Part shown: one piece after another, positions 1-7,208 of the stretch
Layout of the letters: the number at the start of each line of letters is the position of its first letter
Numbering within the stretch: the first letter of the stretch is position 1
NCBI RefSeq assembly: GCF_011043525.1
Contig: NZ_JAAKGO010000009.1
Span: 62,001 to 126,000 of the forward strand
Length of the DNA: 64,000 nucleotides
Direction of reading: 5' to 3'
Origin: Sphingobacterium sp. SGG-5
GTDB lineage: Bacteria > Bacteroidota > Bacteroidia > Sphingobacteriales > Sphingobacteriaceae
Notes under the pieces: model-generated
The model's database searches: none
What the model was told of the DNA's origin: nothing
What the model saw: only the letters and a program-made list of their open reading frames with translations
Translations under genes and position numbers: made by a program

Positions 1-745
1 AGATGTTACGTTCCATGCGGACATGTTTGGTGTACATGACGGCAACACCTGCTCCGTTGGCCCTAAAGGTGTTGGAATAATAAGCATTGTTGTGCGAAAA
101 CATAAAATGCAGACCATACCGTAGATTATTGCTGGATAGATTATCCTCTACTTGTGTATGGGTAACAAATTCGAGGTAAATACCATCACGATGCCCAATG
201 ATTTCATTGCCCACGATGGTCAGGCTGTCGCTCTTCCAAGCGTGGATACCGTTTCCGATATACTGTTCAGCTTTTCCGTAAGCGCGGAGACGATTATTTT
301 TGATCAGGCAATTTTTGGAGCCTTGGGAGTAAATACCAAAAAAATTGTTATCCAGGATATTGTCCTGAATAGTCACACGGCTACTGTTGTAGATTTTAAT
401 ACCGGCCATGTCTACCATGGAGGATTGACCGGAATTCTTGATGGTAAAGCCCTGTACTGTAACGTCGGAAGCCCGTATAGAAATGGGTTCGTACTTATGC
501 TGCCCGTCGATAACAGGGCCGTCCTTGCCGATTAAAACGATACCTTTGGTGATGTTGATATTACCTTCCTGATAAATACCCCCATGCACGATAAGGGTAT
601 CGCCGGGATTAGCCAGCGCCACAGCCGCCTGAATGGATTTGTTTGCTTGTCGCTGGCCCACTTCGATCGTCTTGGCGTGGACTGCACCGCTGATCACCCA
701 TAACCCGACGGATATACGCCATACAAACGACAGCCTGTTTCTCAT
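1..745 (-). CDS. nosD: NosD, periplasmic copper-site maturation protein (3' end beyond window)
   Basis: The frame opens at an ATG at 745 and runs off the left edge, so about 248 residues are visible. NosD is a periplasmic right-handed beta-helix protein that works with the NosFY ABC transporter in building the CuZ centre of nitrous oxide reductase. The protein starts with a signal peptide (MRNRLSFVWRISVGLWVISG, then AVHA) and shows the N-terminal beta-helix signatures: SIQAAVALANPGDTL, then DGIYLEFVTHTQVEDN and LRYGLHFMFSHN, which are typical of the NosD family. It starts 11 bases after the nosL stop, so it is probably co-transcribed with nosZ and nosL. nosF and nosY would be expected next, outside the window. 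The family call rests on recognised motifs. Confidence 0.93.
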   Translation of the reverse strand, partial: MRNRLSFVWRISVGLWVISGAVHAKTIEVGQRQANKSIQAAVALANPGDTLIVHGGIYQEGNINITKGIVLIGKDGPVIDGQHKYEPISIRASDVTVQGFTIKNSGQSSMVDMAGIKIYNSSRVTIQDNILDNNFFGIYSQGSKNCLIKNNRLRAYGKAEQYIGNGIHAWKSDSLTIVGNEIIGHRDGIYLEFVTHTQVEDNLSSNNLRYGLHFMFSHNNAYYSNTFRANGAGVAVMYTKHVRMERNI

Positions 746-756
746 ATCAACGCCTT

Positions 757-1200
757 TTATTTCCAAAGACCATCCCACGTCATAACAGTTCCACCGATTT
801 CATTTAAGGTTTGCTCCAGGGCATCCTTTGTCGAGAAAGCAGCAATGTCGCCACGCATAGGGCTTTTTAAGGCTTCACTTTTTAAGTAAAATAGATCTTT
901 AGCCGGTAAAAGCTTTTTGGTATTAAAGTCCGGGACGTAGAATGCAGCAATGTCCTCAGGAGTTACCTGCTTTTCTTTGGCAAATGAAATCATACATTGG
1001 ATGTCGTCAAAATTATAAGCGCGTCCCTTTTTGGTCAACAATTGTGTCCCAAATCGGGCATCACTAACCGTCATTTTGCAATAGGCACATTGGTCTTTAC
1101 CATATCGAATAGGCTTAGGACCTGCACTCGTGGTGCAAGCTTGGACACAGATAAAGAGAAATAAGACAGACGCATATAAGATTAGTGTATACTTTTTCAT
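757..1200 (-). CDS. nosL: NosL copper-binding lipoprotein
   Basis: A 147-residue lipoprotein. I take the ATG at 1200 rather than a longer frame to 1287, because MKKYTLILYASVLFLFICVQAC is a clean lipoprotein signal with the lipidated Cys at residue 22. The mature part has DQCAYCKM (C38, C41, M43), the Cu(I)-binding motif of NosL, followed by RFGTQLLTKKGRAYNFDDIQCM, also typical. NosL is a copper chaperone for nitrous oxide reductase assembly. Its ATG overlaps the TGA of the upstream membrane-protein gene by four bases (ATGA), implying translational coupling. Clade II nos clusters usually place nosL close to nosZ and nosD, as seen here. Confidence 0.93.
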   Translation of the reverse strand: MKKYTLILYASVLFLFICVQACTTSAGPKPIRYGKDQCAYCKMTVSDARFGTQLLTKKGRAYNFDDIQCMISFAKEKQVTPEDIAAFYVPDFNTKKLLPAKDLFYLKSEALKSPMRGDIAAFSTKDALEQTLNEIGGTVMTWDGLWK

Positions 1201-1844
1201 GTTGTGCTGTTTTTGAGTTTTTTGTGCAATAAGAATTCTTTGCCTGTACAATAGGCTAAGAGTAAGCCGACGCCAATAAAGATCCAACCCCCGGTATCTG
1301 GTATGGAAAAAGCAAGGAAGTTGAGCAATTGCTTTGACCCGATTAACGGCGGCTGATAAGCCATACCCGGTACAATGATGGGCGCGTTTGGATCCAAGTT
1401 ATGGCCATACTCATATAACCACCGGTAAAAGTCAACCATAGAGACGATTCCAAACAGTATAAAAGCGCCCATAAGTATATACACGAATTTGCGTCGCGCC
1501 AAAAGCCCCACTACTATAAAGAAAAAACCATATACCCCGATAATGTAGGGTAAGACTGTAAATTCGATAAAATCATCCGCATGCAGTACTTGCATACCGA
1601 TGTAATGGTTCAGCCCGTTAATGATCTCAACCTGCCCGCCCAGCTTGTAGCTGTAAATATGCATTTCGAGGCCTTCCGGATATTGTGGAGCAATCAGCTC
1701 GATACGCCATATCGGCAGTACGATGACGGCAAAGAGTGCTATACCCCCTAAGAGGAGTATAGCACGGCTAAGCTTTGATATCTTTTGATAATTTTTCACA
1801 TTATTCTGTTTCTGTTGCGATCTATTCTGCTGTCCGCGGTTCAC
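1197..1844 (-). CDS. nos-cluster integral membrane protein
   Basis: Up to 215 residues with about four hydrophobic segments (near 28-46, 97-115, 120-138 and 185-203 from the first GTG). No family name is assigned with certainty. It lies between nosZ and nosL, overlaps both genes, and is probably part of the assembly or electron-transfer machinery, since Bacteroidota nos clusters often carry such a membrane protein here. Start choice is uncertain: the GTG at 1844 begins inside the end of nosZ and gives a hydrophilic Gln/Asn-rich leader, while a GTG at 1799 would give VKNYQKISKLSRAILLLGG, a more natural membrane-protein start. The C-terminal part contains a recognisable IPDTGGWIFIGVGLLL segment. 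No metal-binding Cys pair is seen. Confidence 0.8.
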   Translation of the reverse strand: MNRGQQNRSQQKQNNVKNYQKISKLSRAILLLGGIALFAVIVLPIWRIELIAPQYPEGLEMHIYSYKLGGQVEIINGLNHYIGMQVLHADDFIEFTVLPYIIGVYGFFFIVVGLLARRKFVYILMGAFILFGIVSMVDFYRWLYEYGHNLDPNAPIIVPGMAYQPPLIGSKQLLNFLAFSIPDTGGWIFIGVGLLLAYCTGKEFLLHKKLKNSTT

Positions 1845-3804
1845 CGGTATAGCTCATAAGTGGTACATTGCTTCCTTTCGGCGAAACCCGAACATACCCG
1901 GACATTTCCTGGTGCAATGCCGAACAGAAGTCAGTACAATAGAAGGGAAATATACCGGTACGATCGGGCACCCATTTCAATGTTGTTGTTTCGCCCGGCA
2001 TGACGAGTAATTCCGAATTTCTTGCGCCCTTGATGGCAAATCCGTGTGGCATATCCCAGTCCTGCTCAATGTTGGTGACGTGGAAATGTACTTCATCGCC
2101 AAGCTGTATGCCTTCAATAACATCAGGGGTCAGGTGCGAACGGATAGCTGTCATATATACCCGTACAATATTACCGTCACGTTCTACCCGCGCATCGCCT
2201 TCACCGTTGGTTTTGTGCGGGTGGTTGTTGGCATTGATGTCATATATTTTCACGGATTTTTCCATCAGCATATCAGCCGGAATGGTTTGCGCGTAATGTG
2301 GCTCTCCAATGGTCGGGAAGTCAAGCAACAGCTCCATCTTTTCACCACTGATATCAAACAGCTGTGCGCTGTGGCAAAGCTCCGGTCCTGTTGGCAAGAA
2401 GCGGTCTTTGGTGATTTTGTTAAAAGCGACCAAATACTTGCCGTAAGGTTTTTTGGAATTTCCACCGGCTACCATCAGGTGACCGACAGAATAATAAGTC
2501 GGTTGCCTGTCTATGATTTCCAATGTCTTTACATTCCATTTCACCACTTCCGAAGAGACGAAGAAAGAGGTATATGCGTTTCCTTTCTCGTCAAATTCAG
2601 TGTGCAAAGGGCCTAACCCTGGCTTCTGTACTTCACCATGTAATGCCGATTCATATTTTACCACAGGAATACCGTCGTAACGTTCGCCTTCGAAATCTTT
2701 GTCCGCGATAGCTTTTTGTAATTTTTCAAAGCTGAATACCGGAACCAGCGCTGCTAATTTCCCACTACCCACGATATACTCGCCTGTCGGGTTCACATCG
2801 GCACCGTGTGGCGATTTCGGACAAGGGATAAGATAGGCCAGATCTTCAAAATCCGCAAGATCAAGCACGGTGACCTCGGTTTTTATTTCAGAAGTCGCCG
2901 CATGGGTATGTTCATCCCACTTGTTGTGGGCATAACGTACATTGGTTTGCTTGGTGCCCCGTCCAGCCTTAAAATATTCCTCTGCTTTTTTCCAGTTGAT
3001 GGCCATGATGAAGTCTTTGTCGTTTTTAGACGCGTTGACTTCCAGTAAGGTATGGGCTTGCTCGGAATTGTAGCAGCTGATAAAGAGCCATCCGTTCGAT
3101 ACGCCTTTTCCGGCGCTGGACAAGTCGAAATTCAATCCCGGGGTTTTCAGCTGAAAAGCAATATCAAATTCACCGGTTTCCTTGTCAACACTGACGAAGC
3201 TGATGTGTCCTTTAAAGTTCTCTTTGTAGGAGCTGATCGGCACGTCGCCTCCGGGACCGTCTGGGGGTACGCTAAAGCGTGTGGCCGCAATAACATACTC
3301 TGAGTTTTCCGTCGTAAAAGGCGAACAGTGGTTACCGCCGGTATTCGGGATCTCGATGATTTCGTCGGTACGGAATGTCTGTAGATTGATACGTGCAAGA
3401 CGCGGCGTATTGTTGGAGTTGGCAAACATCCACTTGCCGTCTGGCATACCATCGGTAAAAGAAGATTCAATGTGGTGTAAGTCATCCCATGGTACAAATC
3501 CATGAGAGGTCTCCAACATCGGTTTAGTTTCTTCACTAAATCCCCATCCTTTTTCGGGATCGACCGAGAAAACCGGAATGACGCGGAATAGACGCCCGCT
3601 CGGGAGACCATACACACTCATCTGACCACTGAAACCTCCAGAGACAAAGGTGTACAACTCGTCGTACTGCCCGGGAGGGATATACGTTCGCTGTGCAGCA
3701 TCACCTGTAACGGTACTACCCGCTCCTTTGGGTCTGCATGCATGGAATGATGTGGTGACCACTGCGAGGGCCATGATCCACATAAGGTTTAGTCTTAAAT
3801 TCAT
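1822..3804 (-). CDS. nosZ: Nitrous oxide reductase NosZ, clade II (Sec-type)
   Basis: A 660-residue reductase converting N2O to N2 in the periplasm. The N terminus is a Sec lipoprotein-like signal (MNLRLNLMWIMALAVVTTSF, then HAC, Cys23), not a twin-arginine signal, which is the hallmark of clade II NosZ. The beta-propeller domain carries CuZ-type histidine motifs (DDLHHIE near 108, NTGGNHCSPF near 155, SPHGADVNPTGEYI in the middle). The C-terminal cupredoxin domain carries the CuA motif FYCTDFCSALHQEMSGY near residue 620. The upstream gene encodes a lipoprotein cytochrome c likely to donate electrons, and downstream genes are for copper-site assembly. No nitrite or NO reductase gene is in the window, so the organism may reduce N2O without being a full denitrifier; this is an inference limited to 64 kb. 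Confidence 0.97.
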   Translation of the reverse strand: MNLRLNLMWIMALAVVTTSFHACRPKGAGSTVTGDAAQRTYIPPGQYDELYTFVSGGFSGQMSVYGLPSGRLFRVIPVFSVDPEKGWGFSEETKPMLETSHGFVPWDDLHHIESSFTDGMPDGKWMFANSNNTPRLARINLQTFRTDEIIEIPNTGGNHCSPFTTENSEYVIAATRFSVPPDGPGGDVPISSYKENFKGHISFVSVDKETGEFDIAFQLKTPGLNFDLSSAGKGVSNGWLFISCYNSEQAHTLLEVNASKNDKDFIMAINWKKAEEYFKAGRGTKQTNVRYAHNKWDEHTHAATSEIKTEVTVLDLADFEDLAYLIPCPKSPHGADVNPTGEYIVGSGKLAALVPVFSFEKLQKAIADKDFEGERYDGIPVVKYESALHGEVQKPGLGPLHTEFDEKGNAYTSFFVSSEVVKWNVKTLEIIDRQPTYYSVGHLMVAGGNSKKPYGKYLVAFNKITKDRFLPTGPELCHSAQLFDISGEKMELLLDFPTIGEPHYAQTIPADMLMEKSVKIYDINANNHPHKTNGEGDARVERDGNIVRVYMTAIRSHLTPDVIEGIQLGDEVHFHVTNIEQDWDMPHGFAIKGARNSELLVMPGETTTLKWVPDRTGIFPFYCTDFCSALHQEMSGYVRVSPKGSNVPLMSYTGEPRTAE

Positions 3805-3839
3805 GGAATAAATCGTTTTAAAGGTTTTTTTATTTGATA

Positions 3840-4307
3840 TTATTTTACACCATCATTTTGACGCATGAATTCGAGAATGCTGCGCGCATCATCATCCGAT
3901 AGGTTCTGATTGGGCATGCGGACCAGACATATCTCCAACTGTGCCTGTAGTTCCGGATCTTTATCAATCATCGGATCGGGATTGGTAATAAAATTCATAA
4001 TCCACTCCGGCTTATGTTTTTTAGAGACACCCGCCCAGCCTGGTCCTACTAATTTCTCTTCGGTGTATTTGTGGCAACTTGCACATTTTAAATCGGCTAT
4101 CTTCTTTCCTTCCTCTGCCAAGGTTACATCCAGCTGCTCACCCACATCGACATGGTCAAACTTCCCTTCTCCACGGGTAGGGTCATAACTGTCGACAGAT
4201 GGTGTCTCTTTTTCTGTCGTGGTAGCGGTGTTGTTGTTTTGTTGGTTGTTGGATGAGCAGGCGTAAACGATCATGCCTATTGCAAAAAAAACGATTAACT
4301 TCTTCAT
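3840..4307 (-). CDS. Lipoprotein c-type cytochrome of the nos cluster
   Basis: A 155-residue monohaem cytochrome c. MKKLIVFFAIGMIVYAC is a lipoprotein signal with Cys17, followed by a low-complexity Asn/Thr linker. CASCH at residues 75-79 is the haem attachment site, and Met130 in VRMPNQNLSDDDA is the likely sixth ligand. It is the first gene of the minus-strand nos cluster, 35 bases upstream of nosZ. Membrane-anchored monohaem cytochromes at this position in clade II nos clusters are thought to pass electrons to NosZ. A perfect -7 box lies at 4373-4380, giving a leader of roughly 60 bases. Confidence 0.9.
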   Translation of the reverse strand: MKKLIVFFAIGMIVYACSSNNQQNNNTATTTEKETPSVDSYDPTRGEGKFDHVDVGEQLDVTLAEEGKKIADLKCASCHKYTEEKLVGPGWAGVSKKHKPEWIMNFITNPDPMIDKDPELQAQLEICLVRMPNQNLSDDDARSILEFMRQNDGVK

Positions 4308-4372
4308 AATGGTTTTGTTTAATGAATATTCTCTCTTCTAATAAATGTTTCTTTTCTATATTCAACCTGATA

Positions 4373-4380
4373 CAAAGGTA
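4373..4380 (-). promoter_or_regulatory. -7 promoter box for the nos operon
   Basis: TACCTTTG on the minus strand matches the Bacteroidota -7 consensus TAnnTTTG and lies 65 bases upstream of the cytochrome start. No TTTG is present at the usual -33 spacing, which would fit an activator-dependent promoter. Confidence 0.5.
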
Positions 4381-4395
4381 TTTTTAAGTCACGCG

Positions 4396-4419
4396 ATGAT
4401 TTATGCGTTGAATCATAAA
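4396..4419. promoter_or_regulatory. Inverted repeat in nos intergenic region
   Basis: ATGATT (4396-4401) and AATCAT (4411-4416) form an inverted repeat, and the overlapping pair TTTATG (4400-4405) / CATAAA (4414-4419) forms another. The site lies just upstream of the nos -7 box, where an activator such as a Crp/Fnr protein would bind. It does not match the Fnr consensus exactly. Confidence 0.35.
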
Positions 4420-4480
4420 CAAATATAAAAGCGTTTTGTTTTTAATGTATAATGTTGTTTATCAGTTATTTATGTTTTAA

Positions 4481-4514
4481 TGATACTTGTCATGACGAAT
4501 TGTGATACAGGTCA
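4481..4514. promoter_or_regulatory. Direct repeat operator candidate between nos operon and Crp-type regulator
   Basis: TGATACTTGTCA (4481-4492) and TGATACAGGTCA (4503-4514) match at 10 of 12 bases and are 22 bases apart, about two helical turns. The first copy overlaps the perfect palindrome GTCATGAC (4489-4496). The pair sits directly upstream of the regulator's promoter at 4517-4545. Confidence 0.4.
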
Positions 4515-4516
4515 GT

Positions 4517-4545
4517 TTTGTATGCTGCTAAAAGAGGTAACTTTA
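4517..4545 (+). promoter_or_regulatory. Promoter of the Crp/Fnr-type regulator gene
   Basis: TTTG at 4517-4520 and TAACTTTA at 4538-4545 are 17 bases apart and fit the Bacteroidota TTTG / TAnnTTTG promoter, with one mismatch in the last base of the -7 box. The gene start follows 27 bases downstream. Confidence 0.45.
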
Positions 4546-4572
4546 TATGATAATTAATAAATAGTCTTAACT

Positions 4573-5193
4573 ATGAAGATTCCAATAGACTTACTTTTAG
4601 AAAGAGGAGCTACCTACCGTAAGGTGGAGACCGGGGATTTTATTTTTAATGAGGGTTCTCCGGCAACATTTTACTATCAGCTGACTTCCGGTCGGGTGCG
4701 ATGGTGTAATATTATGGACGACGGTAGAGAAGTGTTGCATAAGGTGGTCTACCCTGGTGAAAGTTTTGGCGATTTTCCGCTTTTTGACGGTGGAAGTTAT
4801 GCAGCGAGTGCGATTGCCGATTCCCCTTGTGTCATGTTGCGTTTGTCCGCTTCCACCTTTCGGGAACTTCTACGTCAATATCCTGAAATACATTTTAAGT
4901 TTACCGAATCGCTGGTGGCAGACTTACGCTTTAAATTTATGTTGACCAATTTGCTGCCTACCCACAGTCCCGAGGAAGTTATCGGTCACCTTATACAGTA
5001 TTTCAATCAACAGGGAAAGTTGATCTGCCAAGATTGTAACCGGTTGATGATGACGAGGCAGCAGCTTGCTAATATGACCGGGATGCGGGTGGAAACAATT
5101 ATCCGCACCATCAAACAGATGGAAAAGGATGAGAAGCTGAGTATCATAAAAGGAAAAGTATTTATTCCTTCGGATGGGATACAGGTAGATTAA
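4573..5193 (+). CDS. Crp/Fnr family transcriptional regulator
   Basis: A 206-residue regulator with an N-terminal cyclic-nucleotide-binding-type beta barrel (about 8-120; VYPGESFGDFPLFDGGSYAASA is the typical core) and a C-terminal winged helix with the recognition helix in TRQQLANMTGMRVETIIRTIKQ (about 160-182). No N-terminal four-cysteine cluster of classical Fnr is present, so it probably does not bind a [4Fe-4S] cluster that way; two cysteines in ICQDCNR lie before the HTH. It is divergent from the nos operon and heads a two-gene unit with the membrane protein 3 bases after its stop. The placement suggests that it controls nos expression in response to NO, oxygen or redox state; the effector cannot be read from sequence. 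Confidence 0.88.
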   Translation: MKIPIDLLLERGATYRKVETGDFIFNEGSPATFYYQLTSGRVRWCNIMDDGREVLHKVVYPGESFGDFPLFDGGSYAASAIADSPCVMLRLSASTFRELLRQYPEIHFKFTESLVADLRFKFMLTNLLPTHSPEEVIGHLIQYFNQQGKLICQDCNRLMMTRQQLANMTGMRVETIIRTIKQMEKDEKLSIIKGKVFIPSDGIQVD

Positions 5194-5196
5194 TAG

Positions 5197-6453
5197 ATGT
5201 ATATGGGACGATTTCTAGATAACCTCACCATAAGACGTTGGACGATTATAGGCCTACTGAATTTGGTACTGGTGTCCGGGTTTGGTCTGTTGATGCGTTT
5301 TAAAGTGTTGATGCCTCTTCCTTTTGTTGAGCAGAAACAAATCATGCATGCACATTCCCACTTTGCTTTTTCCGGGTGGTTGTCACACGTGCTGATGTTG
5401 TTATTTGTCATGGTTATAGGACGAAAAAGGGGAGGAGATGCATTACCTCGGAAATATCAGCTTATTCTGTTAGCTAACCTTGTTGTCTCCTATGGTATGC
5501 TGATTACTTTTACCTATCAGGGGTATGGGGGTTATTCGATTTTCTTTTCGACTTTATCTATTCTCCTCTCCTACGTTTTTGCCTACACAGCACGGCGGGA
5601 TTTGCGAGTTTCGGATCTCAGCGGTGTTGTACGCAACTGGCTGAGTATGGCCCTCTTTTTTTTAGTGTTGTCTTCTTTGGGGACGTTTTACCTGGCGTAT
5701 CTGGTGAAGACGGGAAATGTAGACTCCAGGCTTCAGCTTGCAGCGGTGTATTTTTTTCTGCATTTCCAATATAACGGTTGGTTTTTCTTTATGTGTATGG
5801 GGTTGGCCAACCATTGGCTGGACCAAGAAGGGGTGCAGCTACGCTATCGGAAAAGAGTTTTTCAGATATTTGCGTGGGCCTGTATCCCGGGGTACTTGTT
5901 GTCCGTCTTATGGTACAACCTGCCTATGTGGTTGTATGTAGGGTTAGTGATTGTGGTGATTTTTCAGTTATCGGCCTGGACGCTGTGGTTACATGCCATT
6001 CGACAACAACTGAAGAAAATAAGATCGCGTATCAGTGTATCCATCGTGGCTTGGCTATTTTGTGCCGTATTACTTGCGGCGAGTATTAAATTCCTCTTGC
6101 AGACATTATCCGTCATACCATCACTCAGCAGTTTAGCCTATAGCTTTCGTCCTATTGTCGTAGGATACCTTCATCTGGTATTATTAGGGATTATTACATT
6201 TTTTATCCTTGCATTTATATTTCAGACTCAGATTGTTGCTGCGAGCCGAAAAGTTAATATTGCCGTGATCGGTTTTATGCTTGGGGTGGTGTTCAATGAG
6301 CTCCTGTTATTACTACAGGGTGCGGGAGGTATTCTGGGGATCTTTATACCTCATATTCCTCTCGGATTGGGTGCCGTGGCCGTAGTTCTTTTTATTTCGC
6401 TACTTGGGCTGTGGTGGGCAGTAGTATACGAATCAAAAAAGGATCTGCAGTGA
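5197..6453 (+). CDS. Polytopic membrane protein with haem-copper-oxidase-like histidines
   Basis: A 418-residue protein with about twelve hydrophobic segments. Histidines sit at membrane-segment positions like those of haem-copper oxidase subunit I: HAHSHFAFSGW (H51, H53, H55), FFLHFQYNGWFFF (H189) and VVGYLHLVLLG (H326). It lacks an obvious subunit I CuB His-His pair, so it may be a degenerate or haem-only relative, comparable in layout with NnrS-type proteins involved in NO handling. I do not assign a named family. It starts 3 bases after the Crp/Fnr gene, so the two are surely co-transcribed, and lies beside the nos cluster. A start at 5203 is an alternative. Confidence 0.75.
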   Translation: MYMGRFLDNLTIRRWTIIGLLNLVLVSGFGLLMRFKVLMPLPFVEQKQIMHAHSHFAFSGWLSHVLMLLFVMVIGRKRGGDALPRKYQLILLANLVVSYGMLITFTYQGYGGYSIFFSTLSILLSYVFAYTARRDLRVSDLSGVVRNWLSMALFFLVLSSLGTFYLAYLVKTGNVDSRLQLAAVYFFLHFQYNGWFFFMCMGLANHWLDQEGVQLRYRKRVFQIFAWACIPGYLLSVLWYNLPMWLYVGLVIVVIFQLSAWTLWLHAIRQQLKKIRSRISVSIVAWLFCAVLLAASIKFLLQTLSVIPSLSSLAYSFRPIVVGYLHLVLLGIITFFILAFIFQTQIVAASRKVNIAVIGFMLGVVFNELLLLLQGAGGILGIFIPHIPLGLGAVAVVLFISLLGLWWAVVYESKKDLQ

Positions 6454-6463
6454 TGCAAATCCT
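6440..6463. terminator. Possible hairpin terminator between convergent genes
   Basis: AGGAT (6440-6444) pairs with ATCCT (6459-6463) and GCA with TGC inside, and the stem is preceded by an A-run. It overlaps the end of the membrane-protein gene and faces the small ORF on the minus strand. Weak. Confidence 0.3.
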
Positions 6464-6491
6464 CTTATCATGTTTCGATCGAAGGACAAAC

Positions 6492-6671
6492 TTATTTTGC
6501 TTCTGCAGCAAGCTGGCTTAGTACTTCGTTGTTTTTTACGATCTGACTTTTCTTAGATAGCTTCGAACGTGAACCTAATTCCACATTACGGCCTAACTTC
6601 AAAAACTGAACCTCAAGACGTGCAGTAGTCTTGTTTCTCCTATCTTTTCTTTTTAAACGTGTAACTCCCAT
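6492..6671 (-). CDS. Small basic protein of 59 residues, function unknown
   Basis: An ATG at 6671 opens a 60-codon frame ending in TAA at 6492. The product starts MGVTRLKRKDRRNKTTARLE and ends in SQLAAEAK. It is Lys/Arg-rich (RLKRKDRRNK at the N terminus, SKLSKKSQIVKNN later), as in small ribosome- or nucleic-acid-associated proteins. It lies 42 bases downstream of tRNA-Cys on the same strand, behind the tRNA's promoter, so the two may share a transcript. Normal amino-acid composition and a proper start argue that it is a real gene. I do not recognise a named family. Confidence 0.7.
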   Translation of the reverse strand: MGVTRLKRKDRRNKTTARLEVQFLKLGRNVELGSRSKLSKKSQIVKNNEVLSQLAAEAK

Positions 6672-6713
6672 TTTATTTCTAATATTTTATTTTAACGACC
6701 TTTAAATTAAACG

Positions 6714-6784
6714 AGGTCGGAAGCGGATTCGAACCGCTGTAGGAGGTTTTGCAGACCTCTGCCTAGCCACTCGGCCATCCGACC
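6714..6784 (-). tRNA. tRNA-Cys (GCA)
   Basis: On the minus strand the acceptor arms GGTCGGA and TCCGACC pair fully. The anticodon loop CTGCAAA sits between GAGGT and ACCTC and gives anticodon GCA. The T arm is GCGG-TTCGAAT-CCGC. No CCA is encoded. A -7 box lies upstream at 6804-6811. Confidence 0.95.
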
Positions 6785-6803
6785 ATTCTCCGTTGAGAGA
6801 CTG

Positions 6804-6811
6804 CAAAAGTA
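6804..6811 (-). promoter_or_regulatory. -7 promoter box for tRNA-Cys
   Basis: TACTTTTG on the minus strand matches TAnnTTTG and lies 20 bases before the mature tRNA 5' end. A near-match CAAT instead of CAAA lies at the -33 position (6832-6835, top strand). Confidence 0.5.
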
Positions 6812-6904
6812 ATGGTTATTTTTAATAATTACAATTCTTTTTTCTTCTGTATTTTTGTTTTTTGTCCTCTTGCCGGACAGGGTTGTCCTCTTGCCGGACG
6901 GGCA

Positions 6905-6928
6905 GGCACTTGGTATCGGCCAAGTGCC
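6905..6928. repeat. 9-bp perfect stem hairpin
   Basis: GGCACTTGG (6905-6913) and CCAAGTGCC (6920-6928) form a perfect stem around the loop TATCGG. It immediately precedes the 68-bp structured element. There is no T-tract after it, so a terminator role is doubtful. Confidence 0.7.
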
Positions 6929-6936
6929 CAAGCCTT

Positions 6937-7004
6937 GTCGCTGCACTGGTTCGCGACCGCGGATCTTCCTTCCTGCCATCCGCGACCCACTGAGGCGACA
7001 TTTT
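6937..7004 (+). repeat. 68-bp structured repeat element, copy A
   Basis: Blocks GTCGCTG, GGATCTTCCTTCCTGC and GGCGACATTTT are identical to those of copy B at 9526-9593 (minus strand), and both spacers are exactly 17 bases in each copy although their sequence differs. The first spacer can fold internally here (GGT-TCGCG-ACC). Similarity continues loosely for about 35 bases downstream. Confidence 0.75.
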
Positions 7005-7061
7005 CAGGATTTGTACGGATTCTGCTTTTCTTATTTTCACTATTCGTGGAACGCTGTAGCT

Positions 7062-7093
7062 TTATAACCTCATAACCCCGTAACCTTATAACC
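7062..7093 (+). repeat. Four tandem octamers ending in TAACC
   Basis: TTATAACC, TCATAACC, CCGTAACC and TTATAACC follow one another without gaps about 115 bases upstream of the first beta-barrel gene. Confidence 0.65.
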
Positions 7094-7208
7094 TAAATAC
7101 AAAAAAACACTGTGTATTAGCATCTTATGTTTCGTTTAACATTTTTTGATACTTTTTGGTCTAAAACTTGCAAGCCTTGAAGTGAATAATTTATTTAAAC
7201 AGATCAAG

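Larger units (their letters stand above)
6785..7208. other. Gene-free stretch with promoter box and repeats
   Basis: No credible gene. It holds the tRNA-Cys promoter box, a doubled TCCTCTTGCCGGAC (6868-6881 and 6885-6898), the hairpin at 6905-6928, the 68-bp structured element at 6937-7004, four octamer repeats at 7062-7093, and the leader of the first beta-barrel gene. Confidence 0.7.

Noticed and set aside
152-535. Plus-strand frame of 127 codons
   Set aside because: It lies opposite nosD, whose family motifs are clear on the other strand, and has no start context or known domain.
2000-3505. Several plus-strand and alternative minus-strand frames inside nosZ
   Set aside because: All are out-of-frame shadows of the nosZ gene, with no recognisable motifs.
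6868-6898. Doubled 14-base string as a CRISPR repeat
   Set aside because: Only two copies are present with a four-base gap between them, and no cas genes are near.
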